Of a DNA stretch of 64,000 nucleotides, positions 54,478-64,000 are shown piece after piece. Positions within the stretch are counted from its first letter, which is position 1. Every line of letters starts with the position of its first letter. A program made the position numbers and the translations under genes. Source of the stretch: Aricia agestis (Eukaryota; Arthropoda; Insecta; Lepidoptera; Lycaenidae); NCBI RefSeq assembly GCF_905147365.1, contig NC_056413.1, positions 15,839,501-15,903,500 of the forward strand, given 5' to 3'. The notes below the pieces were generated by a model that saw only the letters and a list, made by a program, of their open reading frames with translations, did not search any database and was not told the DNA's origin.

Positions 54478-54747
54478 GACCTCTGTGGCTCAGTGGTGAG
54501 CGCGTTGGTAGCTCAAGCCGGGGGTCGCGGGTTCAAATCCCGCCGACGGAACAAAAAAGTTTTCAAAAGTTCCTGGGTCATAGATGTGTAAGTATTAAAT
54601 ATGTGTATGATATACTTAATAAAAATCTTTAAAATATTATTTAGTATAAAAGTATTAAATATATTATTTCCGTTGTCTGGTACCTGTAATAAAAGTCCTC
54701 CGGGCACTAATACCACTACAATAGATATTATTATTATTATTATTATC
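54478..54747 (+). mobile_element. tRNA-like SINE (family S2)
   Basis: CGACCTCTGTGGCTCAGTGG (A-box region), GCGGGTTCAAATCCCGCCGA (B box), AAAAGTTTTCAAAAGTTCCT, a GTATTAAATATnTT repeat, TCTGGTACCTGTAATAAAAG, and an (ATT)n end. Same family as 19358 and 20309, more diverged in the middle. Confidence 0.88.
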
Positions 54748-55030
54748 GTATCTAGCTTTAACGAAGATTAGTTTTAATGATACTAGTTAGTTTCAACGGC
54801 TTTATCATTATATAATCGTCTCTTATAATAGTTGTTAGGTAACTGGGGCAAGTCGATAATTATAGCAAATAGCAATTCTTGTTTGTTTTTGTTATTTACT
54901 CTCAAGCGTGCATTTATGGATAAATAAATTTTTAATTTTATTAATGACACTGTTGGAATTAATATGTAATACGTGCTTAACGTTAAATATTAAATTTAGG
55001 CGACATTGAGCAACCGCAAACGACGTTTCG

Positions 55031-55147
55031 CAGCGATACTACTGGTTTCTATGTATTTCTATGAAATACCCTCCGCAGCAGCTGCTAGCGACACGAAGCT
55101 AGCGACATATAGAAATACGAGTACCTACATAGAAACCAGTAGTGTCG
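55031..55147. repeat. Fold-back with about 38-bp arms
   Basis: GCGATACTACTGGTTTCTAT at the left is mirrored by ATAGAAACCAGTAGTGTCGC at the right, with TATTTCTAT/ATAGAAATA inside. The loop contains doubled GCTAGCGACA. A small insertion (GAGTACCT) makes the right arm longer. Confidence 0.7.
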
Positions 55148-55203
55148 CGACGACACGTCGTCTACTAGAACTTCATGTAGCCGGCTTTCAACTTGTACCT
55201 TTA

Positions 55204-55379
55204 GGATGAAGCAAACGAGCTGTGAGTCGCAGAATTTCGGTTCGACAGAATTCTGCTGCATTCAGTTTCATACAAAAGTCCTGTTTGATTCACACGAGCT
55301 TAATTTTGTGAGTCATGATTTGTATGAAAAGACTCACGAGAGTCACGACTCACAAAGGTACGCTCGTTTGGCTTCGCCC
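55204..55379. mobile_element. Harbinger-like MITE (family M6) with TTA duplication
   Basis: GGATGAAGCAAACGAGCTGT at the left and CGCTCGTTTGGCTTCGCCC at the right, TTA on both sides. Internal TTCATACAAAAGTCCTGTTT and TTGTGAGTCATGATTTGTAT match 62688-62887 in reverse orientation. Confidence 0.85.
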
Positions 55380-55867
55380 TTAAACTTCGGCTGTGATTTC
55401 AGCTGGAACCTAAGGCTCGCTGAAGGTACAACATAAACCCAGCGTTCCATTTGATATTAAAAACGCTCAAGATAGGAGGCATTATGAGCGATCAAATAAC
55501 GCGAGGAAGTATACAGCAAAAACAACCGACTGTTGCTCAGTTGCGCGGAAATTCGTTTATAGCTCGGGAACCGTACATTTTTCCGGAATAAAAAAGTATC
55601 ATACATTCTTTCTTGGGACTCAAACTATCTCCATACTACTTTAAATTCGTTTAAAGCGGTTTTAGCATGAAAAGGTTACAAACAGACGGCGAGAGCGACA
55701 GATACACCTTCGGATTTATAATTATTAGTAGCTATATAATAACTCCCACATCAGTTTCGGTGACGGGGGCTGGTTTCATTAAAATCAGGCCAGTATGCAG
55801 GAGTAATTTTATAGTGCCTAAGTGTGTGTGCAGTACACAAGAGCACTTTCTTATATTCCCCCAGTGT

Positions 55868-55907
55868 TACTCTCATAACCCAGTGGTCTCACTGGGTTAT
55901 GAGAGTA
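55868..55907. repeat. Perfect 18-bp hairpin with 4-base loop inside a SINE
   Basis: TACTCTCATAACCCAGTG at 55868-55885 is exactly mirrored at 55890-55907 around GTCT. Three other S1 copies have the left arm once and continue GGACGGAAGACC, so the right arm is a secondary inverted copy. Confidence 0.92.
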
Positions 55908-55935
55908 CGGACGACCGATACGATCAGGCGCAGTA

Positions 55936-56084
55936 GACCTACTACGAAACCGTTTTGATACTCAAACAATAGGACGAGAATGCCGCGTCCTGCTCGAACA
56001 ACATCATTTCACGTTTGTTAGTGTAGGACGCAACATTCTCGTATGATTGTTTGAATCTCAAAACCGTTTCGTGGTACGGGCCCA
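55936..56084. mobile_element. MITE inserted in an S1 SINE
   Basis: CTACGAAACCGTTTTGATAC to AAACAATAGGACGAGAATG at the left is mirrored by CATTCTCGTATGATTGTTTG to AATCTCAAAACCGTTTCGTG at the right. The arms are about 50 bp. S1 sequence resumes as CCAGGACCGACTTTTTACAT. Exact ends and duplication are unclear. Confidence 0.8.
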
Positions 56085-56745
56085 GGACCGACTTTTTACA
56101 TGCCCACCCACCCGATGCATGGATCATCTTACTTGTCAGACAATCAGGTGATCAGCCTGCATTGTCCTAACCAAACTCGGAAAAAACATATTTCCAACGC
56201 AACCTCAAACCTACGGACCCCGAGTCAAGAGCCACGCGCTCTAAGCCACTGGGCCACGGAGGCGTCATTAATAACTACAACAGTAATAACAACATAGGTT
56301 GTGTATATAGAAGATATTGGAAACCTAACTCAAGGTTGTTAAATCAATTTAGTAGTTTCAACAAAAATAACGACGTGACAATAATGATCGTTGCGTGACC
56401 GCGGCCGAGGCATTTTTTATTAAAACGTTTCTTAAGCCTATGATACACGTCCAGACACGTGTTAGCTTTATATCTTACAGGTTAATAAAAGATGGAGTCA
56501 TAAACACTATGTGGAAAGGAAGTAATATAATGTACTTCATTCGTACCGCCTGGCAAAATGTATCTCTGCTTCTTTTTTTTCATATCTGCTGGCGCTCCAG
56601 CAGGTTGCTGGCCGATTATGGATTCACGACAGCAATGCAACTGCAAATAAGTGCATCTTTCGCCTGGTCTGTTGCTGTTGCATGATACAAAATCAAACAG
56701 TTGTAGTGCATTGTGCAACCCGTTCTTATTTGCCAATAGGATAAT

Positions 56746-57090
56746 GGTGGGAGAGCCATGCTTCGGCACGAATGGACCGGCTCGACCGGAGAAATACCAC
56801 GTTCTCCCAGAAAACCGGCGTGAAACAGCGCTTGCGCTGTGTTTCACCGAGTGAGTTTACCGGAGACCCAATCCCCTACCCTATTCCCTCCCCTACCCTC
56901 CCCTATTCCCTTCACTTCCCTACCCTCCCCTATTACCCTATTCCCTTTTAAAAGGCCGGCAACGCACTTGCAGCTCTTCTGATGCTGCGAGTGTCCATGG
57001 GCGACGGAACTTGCTTTCCATCCTGTGACCCGTTTGCTCGTTTGCCCCCTTATTTCATAAAATAATAATAATAATAATAATAATATATTT
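56746..57090 (+). mobile_element. SINE with LINE-derived 3' tail (family Z), ending in (AAT)n
   Basis: Most complete plus-strand copy: GGTGGGAGAGCCATGCTTCG, GGCGTGAAACAGCGCTTGCG, a CCCTACCCTCCCCTATT tract, AACGCACTTGCAGCTCTTCT, ATCCTGTGACCCGTTTGCTC, then CCTTATTTCATAAAATAATA and an AAT microsatellite. Confidence 0.9.
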
Positions 57091-57091
57091 A

Positions 57092-57600
57092 CTGCAAAGT
57101 TTTCACTCTAGAAGCAACACCAGCATATACAGCAAACAAAAAGTTTCGTTCGACGTTTGACGACGTTTTTGTCAATATTCTGATATGGCATGTGCAAGTT
57201 GCAACATAATATCGAATTTTGCTCGTAATCTGTATATAGTGCTAGTAGCGACCTCTGCTCCGACCATAAAGTTAACATACCTAGCGGAATAGAGAAACAA
57301 AGGCCTGAGCAAGCGAGATGTCACTATCAGTAACACTGCGTGGTAAAAAGAGACGTGTGATACATGACAGCAGAACTCTTTTTTTGACGTCCAGTCGGCA
57401 CTTATTGGTACGTTGACAATTTAATCTCACAGAAAGATGCTTGTGTAAGTGTATACGTACACAAATTTTCACACACAGATGTAAATCAATTTCGGTTTCG
57501 TTTGACAGCTCGAGATTGTTGCTTTATTCCGCTAGGTATATTAACTTTATGGCTCCGACCTTTGCCTAGTATTCCCTATTAGCTGAAGAGAAAGTTTTTT
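57092..57600 (+). repeat. Family B copy split by a hAT-like MITE
   Basis: TACTGCAAAGTTTTCACTCT, GACGACGTTTTTGTCAATAT and AGTAGCGACCTCTGCTCCGA are followed by the MITE. The copy then resumes GGCTCCGACCTTTGCCTAGT. Without the insertion it is about 215 bp. Confidence 0.7.
57265..57551. mobile_element. hAT-like MITE (family M5) with exact 8-bp duplication
   Basis: CATAAAGTTAACATACCTAG at the left and CTAGGTATATTAACTTTATG at the right form inverted termini. GCTCCGAC at 57257-57264 and 57552-57559 is the duplication, and other family B copies have it once. 287 bp, non-coding. Confidence 0.9.
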
Positions 57601-57896
57601 TAAACGTCGCGTCGCTTACAAGTGTACAGTAGCCCTTAGTCGTTTATGTGATGAGTAATGACACAATTCATTAATATCTACACGGCATTGTCCGTCGTCC
57701 TTGGTCGCCCGTCCAATCTCCACGATGGATCGAATCGATCCGTTGACTTGCAACTTTGTATCGCAAAACGACTCTGTTGTACTCGTAACCGGCTACTGTC
57801 ATAAGCCATTATAACCGGGTACTGTAACCCGGGCCGTGTAGAATCTACTCGTATTTAAAGACTAACTTGCCGCTACTGCAAGTTAGAATGACATCT

Positions 57897-58170
57897 GCGA
57901 GGCTAAGATGGTCGCTTTGTAGAATCATATTATGAATCATAATGTGATTCATTTTTAAAAATCGCAAAATGGTCACTCTGCTGCTAGCAATTCATGTCTG
58001 ACCTAGTAATTCGTACTAATTTGACATTCGTCAGTTTGACAGTCTTGACTATTATTCATTTTCTGACAGAATATGAGATCTTTTCACGTGAGATCTTTCC
58101 GACGATCGTGCATCGGGGGGCTGAATTGATTGAGAGGATTTGCAAAATGTGACCATTTTAGGTCCGCTGA
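57897..58170. mobile_element. MITE related to 14271-14478
   Basis: GAGGCTAAGATGGTCGCTTT at the left and GACCATTTTAGGTCCGCTGA at the right are diverged inverted ends. TTTGACATTCGTCAGTTTGA and TGAATTGATTGAGAGGATTT match the first copy. AGATCTTTTCACGTGAGATCT is a palindromic insert near the right. Confidence 0.6.
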
Positions 58171-58194
58171 TATCACCAAGACAGATGTGATTAG

Positions 58195-58345
58195 GGAATG
58201 CAAATCTCGCGAGATTGGGGCTTTTGATAAATAGAAAGGATTTTGATAAATTCCAACCCCAAGGAGTTCAAATAGGGGATAAAAGTTTGTATATAATAAT
58301 ACTTCTTAACGCGAGCGAAGCCGCGGGCAAAAGCTCGTATCATAC
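58195..58345 (+). mobile_element. Family H1 repeat, 5'-truncated
   Basis: GGATTTTGATAAATTCCAAC, GTTCAAATAGGGGATAAAAG, then GCGAGCGAAGCCGCGGGC. It matches only the 3' half of 6827-7062. Confidence 0.55.
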
Positions 58346-58931
58346 AAAACGAGACGACCTTTATAACCGAATTCACACCAAAAATATGGTTCATACATCG
58401 GATATATTATTTGTAAAACTAAAATTTAAATTGTTTATCAAAAATACTAACTTGCACTCTAAATTGGACAATCTTACAACGGAATTTCTAAAAACGATAT
58501 CGAAAGGTGCACCACAATAAAATCAATTTCTATTATCAAAACAAGTCTACAAATTGACAAATCGTGCAACTAAAATATTTTTAACCTAACTTTATTTTCT
58601 TTTTGTTTCTCTGTTTTACTGAAGAACATGTCGGTGCCTCCTCATCTAACGCCGCACTCAATCGAAATGAATGCGAAGGTTCAAATTATACAATTATATT
58701 TGTACGCATAATCATTTTCAGCACTATCATAAATTTCGTAATGAATAACTTTTTGTTCAATCACTAGTCCCTGGTTAATAAACTAATGGAAAATTTTTCG
58801 TTTGCAATAATATCTTTTAAGTATGTTTTTTTTTACTTATTAATAGAAGTGATTAAACTTTTGAATAAAAAATATTATTTCACATAATGAAATTAAAAGC
58901 AATCTAGGCAATGAACAAGATAATGGGACAT

Positions 58932-59111
58932 ATTACTGCAATGTTTTGACGCTAGAGTGCAGCATAGACAGAAAACAAAAAGTTTGAGAGTAAAGATACG
59001 ACGTGACGTAGGTATGTCAAGTTTAGATAAGACGTGTGCAACATGTTCGATTTTGATGGGATTATTAACTGTATGTGCTAGCCCTCTGCTCCCACCTTTG
59101 CGTAATATTTT
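58932..59111 (+). repeat. Family B copy with an internal deletion
   Basis: TTACTGCAATGTTTTGACGC, GACGTGTGCAACATGTTCGA, CTGTATGTGCTAGCCCTCTG and CCTTTGCGTAATATTTTTCA. The AGTAGC segment before the CCTCTG part is missing. Confidence 0.65.
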
Positions 59112-59122
59112 TCATAAACTGT

Positions 59123-59404
59123 GTTTTTTCTATGAAATAACGGGGCAAACGTGCAAACGGGTCACCTCATGGAAAGCAACTTCCGTCGCCCATGGACACT
59201 CGCAGCATCAGAAGAGTTGCAGGTGCGTGAATAGGGTCATAGGGGAGGGTAGGGAAGGGAAAAGGGTAGGGAATTGGGCCTCCGGTAAACTCACTCACTC
59301 GGCGAAACACAGCGCAAGCGCTGTTTCACGCCGGTTTTCTGTGAGAACCTGGTATTTCTCCGGACGAGCCGGCCCATTCCTGCCGAAGCATGGCTCTCCC
59401 ACGT
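59123..59404 (-). mobile_element. SINE with LINE-derived 3' tail (family Z)
   Basis: AACGGGTCACCTCATGGAAA, CTCGCAGCATCAGAAGAGTT, a shortened purine tract, GCGAAACACAGCGCAAGCGC, and CATGGCTCTCCCACGT at the head. It lies just after the family B copy. Confidence 0.85.
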
Positions 59405-59817
59405 GTAGAGTTAGTTGTAATTGGCATTAAAAAATTAATGTTATTGTTTAAATACTGTAAGTTTTCCAAATAAAATCAAAATCAAATAAAATACTCCCTT
59501 TTTACACGACATAATAGTTTTTACACAGGACGAGTTTTTACACAAGTTTTTAATTTAATGCTATTGCTCTAAGTTATAAGGCATAAATTGCAAAGTTTAT
59601 TAAGTAAGAAAAGTGATTAATGAACCAGACCTAAAGCCTTCAGGGGTGTCTGGCAGTGAAACGCAGTGTCATAAGTACCCGGCAGTGGAACACGAGATTC
59701 CCAGATACATTCGAAGGAAATAGGATAAAAAATTAGCATTTTATTTTGGCCACAGTTTGGTAGATCTTCACTACTTGAAACGTATTGAAATAATTTGCTA
59801 ATCGTTCTTATATCTAC

Positions 59818-59871
59818 AGGTGTAACAAAACTAAGTGATACTTTAGGGTGTGTACGTGTTCCTTGTAGATT
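59818..59871 (+). mobile_element. M1 MITE fragment
   Basis: AGGTGTAACAAAACTAAGTG and TTTAGGGTGTGTACGTGTTC are the left arm of M1 only. Confidence 0.6.
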
Positions 59872-60330
59872 TTCGCAACGATAGAGTTGTATGAACTTCA
59901 AATTAATCTCCGTACTTAGTTTGGGCATCTTAAAATCTCAAGAACACGTCGCGTAGAAAAACAAACAAAAACAGCCTCGTGTAACCCGGGCATTAAACTC
60001 TTATTGACAGTGTAATGCCCGTTTGTTATTATAATTATAGGTACACAGTTTTTGTTGTGGTTCTAAAAATAAATAAGCTTTGAATAGATAAATTAGTCTC
60101 CATTAACGTCAATATCCAACATGAGTTTGATATTCAAAAATGTGTAAAGGTTGGCTAATCAATATAATGTGGCACTTGCTGACGCCAAAGAATTCACGAT
60201 ATTGTGACGTCATACAATGTTACTACAAATTACGACAAAGCACGAAAAAATTATTGTACCCAAAAATAAATTATATTTTTTGTATAGTCCTTACTTTGTC
60301 TATCTGTGTGTATTTGGAAAAGTCGATTAA

Positions 60331-60490
60331 CGGCCGTTCCCAATATTCAATCTATCTCTGGTTTGACATACAACCGATCGCAGCTAACATTGATTGACAT
60401 AAAATATATTATGTCTCTAATGTCTAATGTGAGCTATTCCTATCTCTAGTAGGGCAAAACCAGAGAAAGATCAAATATTGGGAACGGCCG
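60331..60490. mobile_element. Harbinger-like MITE with TAA duplication
   Basis: CGGCCGTTCCCAATATTCAA at the left and CAAATATTGGGAACGGCCG at the right, TAA on both sides (60328-60330, 60491-60493). Arms continue through ATCTCTGGTTT / AAACCAGAGA-type pairs. 160 bp, non-coding. Confidence 0.9.
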
Positions 60491-60944
60491 TAAGAGATAG
60501 ATACAGCGGGCCTTGAATTCTTAGGGGGTGAAAATACATACAATACAATAGTATAGCAGTAAAGTAGCGCAAACTTACTATCTCGATTTTATGTATTGTT
60601 ATAGTAAATTGAGTTGGTGATTTTATAATTATTTAAGCGATTCAACTAAATCAAAACACGAAACCATTAAGATACAATTACCTGTTGATAATAATGGAAC
60701 AAAAGGCCGAAATTTTCCCGCCTTTTGTAATCGAAGAACTTAACAAATATAACGTTGAATAACTAATTGTAATCTAAAATGGCCGACTCGGATGACGGTG
60801 CTTGAAATGGCGGCTCGGACCGCCACAAACTGGAAGTTGAAACTATTTTACATTTAGTTAATTAGAACGTCGTAAAAGCTTTAGCAGACAATTAAAAGGA
60901 CTTTCTGAGCAATAAAATCCATATTAATGGGATAATAATTAATA

Positions 60945-61405
60945 TATTACTGCAAGTTTTTCATGCTGGAGACACCACCAGCATTATAGACAGTAAACAA
61001 AAAGTTTTGTTCAACATTTGATAAGGTAGTCAAACTTTGTGGAGCGGAAAATGCCTTTTTAAAAACTATTAAAATTTATTAATGTTTAAACTTAATGTTA
61101 ATTACAAGTATGACACGTCTGAGCAGAGTTAGATGTTACCAACGAATGCCCAAAGACCTCCTAGCTTCCTCTAACGATCCCTGGTAATAGATACCTATGG
61201 GATCCTTAAAGTGCTTACGTTTAATTACTACATACATACACTAAGTTATAATTCTAAATTGTGGGTGGCCAGAGCCCAACATGACTAGGTTTTTGTCAAT
61301 ATTATGATATGATTTCTGCAACATGACGGATTTAGATCGAATTATAATAATTATGTACTGTATGTTCTAGTAGCGCCCTCTGCTCCGACCTTTACCTAAT
61401 ATTTT
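60945..61405 (+). repeat. Family B copy with inserted sequence
   Basis: TATTACTGCAAGTTTTTCAT and AGTTTTGTTCAACATTTGAT, then about 250 bp of unrelated sequence (about 61030-61285), then AGGTTTTTGTCAATATTATG and CGCCCTCTGCTCCGACCTTT. The inserted part has no recognisable ends. Confidence 0.6.
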
Positions 61406-61889
61406 ATAATATCGGTTTGCTCTTCACGCTTGCTTGCACGCCCCAGACAAAACGAAAGTGGGGATGGGGGATGATTATAAAGTCCCGTTAAAAATTTACA
61501 GGATAAGTTTTGATCCGGAAAAATCCACGGTTTTCACGCGATAAACGCAAAATATTACATTCATTAAAAATTGTATCTACAAAAATATTATACCAAAATG
61601 CAACTTGGCACATTTACTTATTTCTAACCTTTAATTTTAATTTCCTTTAAGATAACATAAAACAAGATAAATTTTTGGTTCTAAAGCATTTACAGCACTT
61701 TTTTATAAAAAGTTCAACATTATCATTTTTAACATGGCATACTTTATGTCAATAAGCCTTAGTGCCATGTTCTAAATTTGGTGGCAAGCGATTGACATTA
61801 TCAAGGTAATTTCCGTAGGCTGCGGTGAACGCAACAATCCAATTTTGCGTACAGGAAACTATACCTGCTGGAATTCGATTTAGTTTCCT

Positions 61890-62148
61890 TTATAAATCTA
61901 TATACGAGTATATATAAAACTCAAAGGTGACTGACTGATTGACATAGTGATCTATCAACGCACAGCTCAAACCGCTGGACGGATCGGGCTGAAATTTGGC
62001 ATGCAGGTAGATGTTATGACGCAGGCATCCGCTAAGAAGGGATTTTGATAAATTCCAACCCCAAGGGGTTAAAATAGGGGATGAAAGTTTGTATATAATA
62101 ATACTTATTAACGCGAGCGAAGCCGCGGGCAAAAGCTCGTTGTATACA
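61890..62148 (+). mobile_element. Helitron-like repeat (family H1), long copy
   Basis: AAAGGTGACTGACTGATTGA, CGCTGGACGGATCGGGCTGA, GGATGAAAGTTTGTATATAA, then GCGAGCGAAGCCGCGGGC and AAAAGCTCGTT. Parallel to 6827-7062. Confidence 0.6.
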
Positions 62149-62414
62149 AAGCTAAAATGAAAGCTGGATGGAAAAATGAAAAAAGTACGAATACGCAAAG
62201 CAAATAGTGATTTCAAAATTTTAATATCCATTTTATTACACGCGACCTAATATGAAAATATTTCCCGCTAAAATTAAAAGTATTGGCTATATTGCAATGT
62301 GGCCACAGCCATATTGTACGAGTATCTTGTTAAACCTATAATATATTAAAAAGTAAAGGCACAAGTTATTAAAAGCCGAAATATATTATCTATTTAAATT
62401 AACAAAGTAAAGAT

Positions 62415-62476
62415 AGAGAGATTCATATTATGTTACCAGCAACTTGGTTGGCTGGTAACATAATATTCTCTCTCAA
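62415..62476. repeat. Hairpin with 15-bp perfect core and longer imperfect stem
   Basis: TATTATGTTACCAGC (62426-62440) is exactly mirrored by GCTGGTAACATAATA (62451-62465). Outside, AGAGAGAT / TCTCTCT extends the stem. The loop is 10 bases. Confidence 0.75.
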
Positions 62477-62687
62477 AAATAAGAACAATGAGTGTTCTTG
62501 TCTATTGCGAACACACTTGGACACCATACAATGACAGCTGCGTGGGCAGGCAATGACCCCTAAATCGAAGGCTTCTACAGTTAAGTACCTGATATAGCAA
62601 CTTTATGGACCAAGAGTCTGCGACGGCCAGACCTTCCTCAGCTTAGGAAAGCTGAAATTTTGTGTTGTGTTGTGTTTGTGACTTTTA

Positions 62688-62887
62688 GGGTAAAGCCAAA
62701 CGAGCCTAATTTTATGAGTCGTGAGTCGCTTAATTTCTGCCGCGTAAATATCTTTTCATCATGACTCACAAAATTACGCTCGTGTGAATCAAACAGGACT
62801 TTTGTATGAAACTGAATGCAGCAGAATTTCTGCCAGCCGAAATTCTGCGACTCACAACTCACATATTACGCTCGTTTGGCTTCACCC
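62688..62887. mobile_element. Harbinger-like MITE (family M6) with TTA duplication
   Basis: GGGTAAAGCCAAACGAGCCT at the left and GCTCGTTTGGCTTCACCC at the right, TTA on both sides (62685-62687, 62888-62890). 200 bp. A GACTCACAA / TTGTGAGTC-type internal symmetry is present. Confidence 0.9.
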
Positions 62888-63324
62888 TTACAGAGGTAAC
62901 AACGACCAGCAACTATGGAGTTTCGGTCGCGGTTACTTTAGGAGGTATCCAGTTCTGAAGGTCTACCTGACCTTCGAGAAAGTTATAAAGATCAATTTTA
63001 TAACTTATATTCTTTGCGGTAAGTGGAGGAATCCTTCCCACTGTTAGACACCCTCAAAGTATGAAATTGAGCTTTACTCTTTCTCGACTTTGCTTTACTT
63101 TTTCTAAACTGAGGAAAGTCTAGCCGTCGCAGGCTCTTATTCTATTATCAATATCTAAGTTTTCCTTATAACACTTTGGGCTTATAGCATAATGTATAAC
63201 CGAAGTTTAATCCTATACATACATTATACGTGACGTATACAAGCCCCAACTCCGTACATTTATCAAAACCTCAAAGTTAAATACCTCCACGAAATCTCTG
63301 TTTTCTGTTAAGGTTTGTTATACA

Positions 63325-63480
63325 CTATACAGTGTGTAAGTTGTAACAAAACTAAGTATTAATACTTTAGGGTGTGTGTTTGTCCCCTGTATAGAGGTCA
63401 CTGTGAAGGCGCTGGAAGTTGCACACAATAAAATATTATTATTAACTTTTTGCACTCTGTAGATCATAAACAGATTGAAA
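63325..63480 (+). mobile_element. Diverged M1-like MITE
   Basis: GTTGTAACAAAACTAAGTAT, TTTAGGGTGTGTGTTTGTCC and GGTCACTGTGAAGGCGCTGG match the left M1 arm. The right arm is not recognisable. Confidence 0.5.
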
Positions 63481-63544
63481 CATAAATTAATATCTAATCT
63501 ATAATGAATTCTAAAGTGTGACTATCTACCTCGTAAGCGTAGGA

Positions 63545-63732
63545 TTCAGCCAAACGAGTGTAATTTTGTGAGTCGTGAGTCGCAGAATATCTTTTCATAC
63601 AAATCATGACTCACAAAATTACGCCCGTATGAATCAAACAGGACTTTTGTATGAAACTGAATGCAGCAGAATTTCTGCCAGCCGAAATTCTGCGACTCAC
63701 AGCTCACAAATTACGCTCGTTTGGCTTCATCA
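63545..63732. mobile_element. MITE (family M6), third copy
   Basis: AGCCAAACGAGTGTAATTTT at the left and ACGCTCGTTTGGCTTCATCA at the right. The middle TCAAACAGGACTTTTGTATG and AATGCAGCAGAATTTCTGCC match 62688-62887 in the same orientation. The terminal GGG and TTA are eroded. Confidence 0.8.
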
Positions 63733-64000
63733 TACGCTATTTGCGCTTAAATGATATTAGTTTCGGAGTTTTTAACAAAAAACGTAATACCTTTTTTTGG
63801 CAACCGAATTTGCTTATAACTTTTGCAATTTTTTGTGTGCTAATACACGCTTCCAATACATTTTTCTAGACGTGTTCCCGAATCTAATGAGCTATCGCAC
63901 GTATTTTTATGACCCTTATCTCTATATTTCGCCATTCTCAACTTATCGCTTAGGCTACAGGTACAATAGACATATCTACGTCTACTCTGTCTCACGCATG

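Larger units (their letters stand above)
55731..56264 (-). mobile_element. tRNA-derived SINE (family S1) split by a MITE and carrying a fold-back
   Basis: On the minus strand: head GCCTCCGTGGCCCAGTGGCT, a damaged B-box region, AAGTCGGTCCTGGG, then a MITE at about 55936-56084, then the rest of the S1 body to CACCGAAACTGATGTGGGAG. A hairpin at 55868-55907 interrupts the CATAACCCAGTGGGACGG part of the body. Confidence 0.85.
53157..64000. other. Region upstream of the first visible arrestin exon
   Basis: Probably the rest of a 5' intron and/or upstream flank of the arrestin gene. No coding exon of another gene was recognised on either strand. Nothing recognisable was seen at 53410-54470 (apart from small direct repeats such as AAGGGACCAAGGGACC), 54750-55000, 56270-56740, 57610-57890, 58350-58930, 59410-59810, 59880-60325, 60500-60940, 61410-61880, 62150-62420, 62890-63320 or 63740-64000. 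Confidence 0.7.

Noticed and set aside
54478..54555. tRNA gene
   Set aside because: The same head occurs at 19358 and 20309 with a common tail, so it is a second SINE family.
46951..57472. Apparently conserved small protein shared by 46951-47142 and 57281-57472
   Set aside because: Both frames lie inside copies of the same hAT-like MITE, so the similarity reflects the repeat and not selection on a protein.

Overview
The window is eukaryotic, and an insect of the order Lepidoptera (butterfly or moth) is by far the best fit. It is AT-rich and almost entirely non-coding. It holds one intron-rich gene and a dense, layered set of short transposable elements of lepidopteran style: tRNA-derived SINEs, SINEs with a LINE-derived tail, Helitron-like fragments with CTAGT ends, Jockey/CR1-group LINE pieces, and many MITEs with TTA/TAA, TA, TTAA or 8-bp target-site duplications. 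The order is inferred from repeat style, not from a species-specific marker.

The only confident protein-coding gene is an arrestin-family gene on the minus strand, running right to left. Five coding exons are visible at 53106-53156, 43230-43391, 29718-29838, 16791-16938 and 15197-15344. All junctions keep one reading frame and all splice sites are GT-AG. Together they encode about the first 203 residues, i.e. the arrestin N-domain with the polar-core aspartate and the phosphate-sensor arginine. The C-domain exons were not found and probably lie beyond position 1. Introns are about 9.7, 13.4, 12.8, 1.4 and more than 15.2 kb. The donor of the last visible exon belongs to a small degenerate array of five donor-like repeats.

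Layout: 1-15196 is the start of intron 5, crowded with SINEs, MITEs, a hAT element and tandem duplications. 15197-16938 holds two exons. 16939-29717 (intron 3) holds LINE fragments, a duplicated SINE block, a 4.2-kb terminal-inverted-repeat element split into a Helitron-like copy, a TTAA-flanked piggyBac-like element and a CTACG-rich satellite. 29839-43229 (intron 2) holds an element with an internal tandem triplication, a hAT element carrying ten perfect 52-bp repeats and a MITE inserted into its own family. 43392-53105 (intron 1) holds a SINE-in-MITE nest, a piggyBac-like element and a solo LTR. 53157-64000 lies upstream of the first visible coding exon and holds more SINEs and MITEs, several with exact target-site duplications.

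Apart from the arrestin gene no host pathway is visible. The most informative features are structural: nested insertions whose order can be read, several near-perfect hairpins with 3-5 base loops that look like template-switch (fold-back) mutations, and SINE tails matching a LINE copy in the same window.
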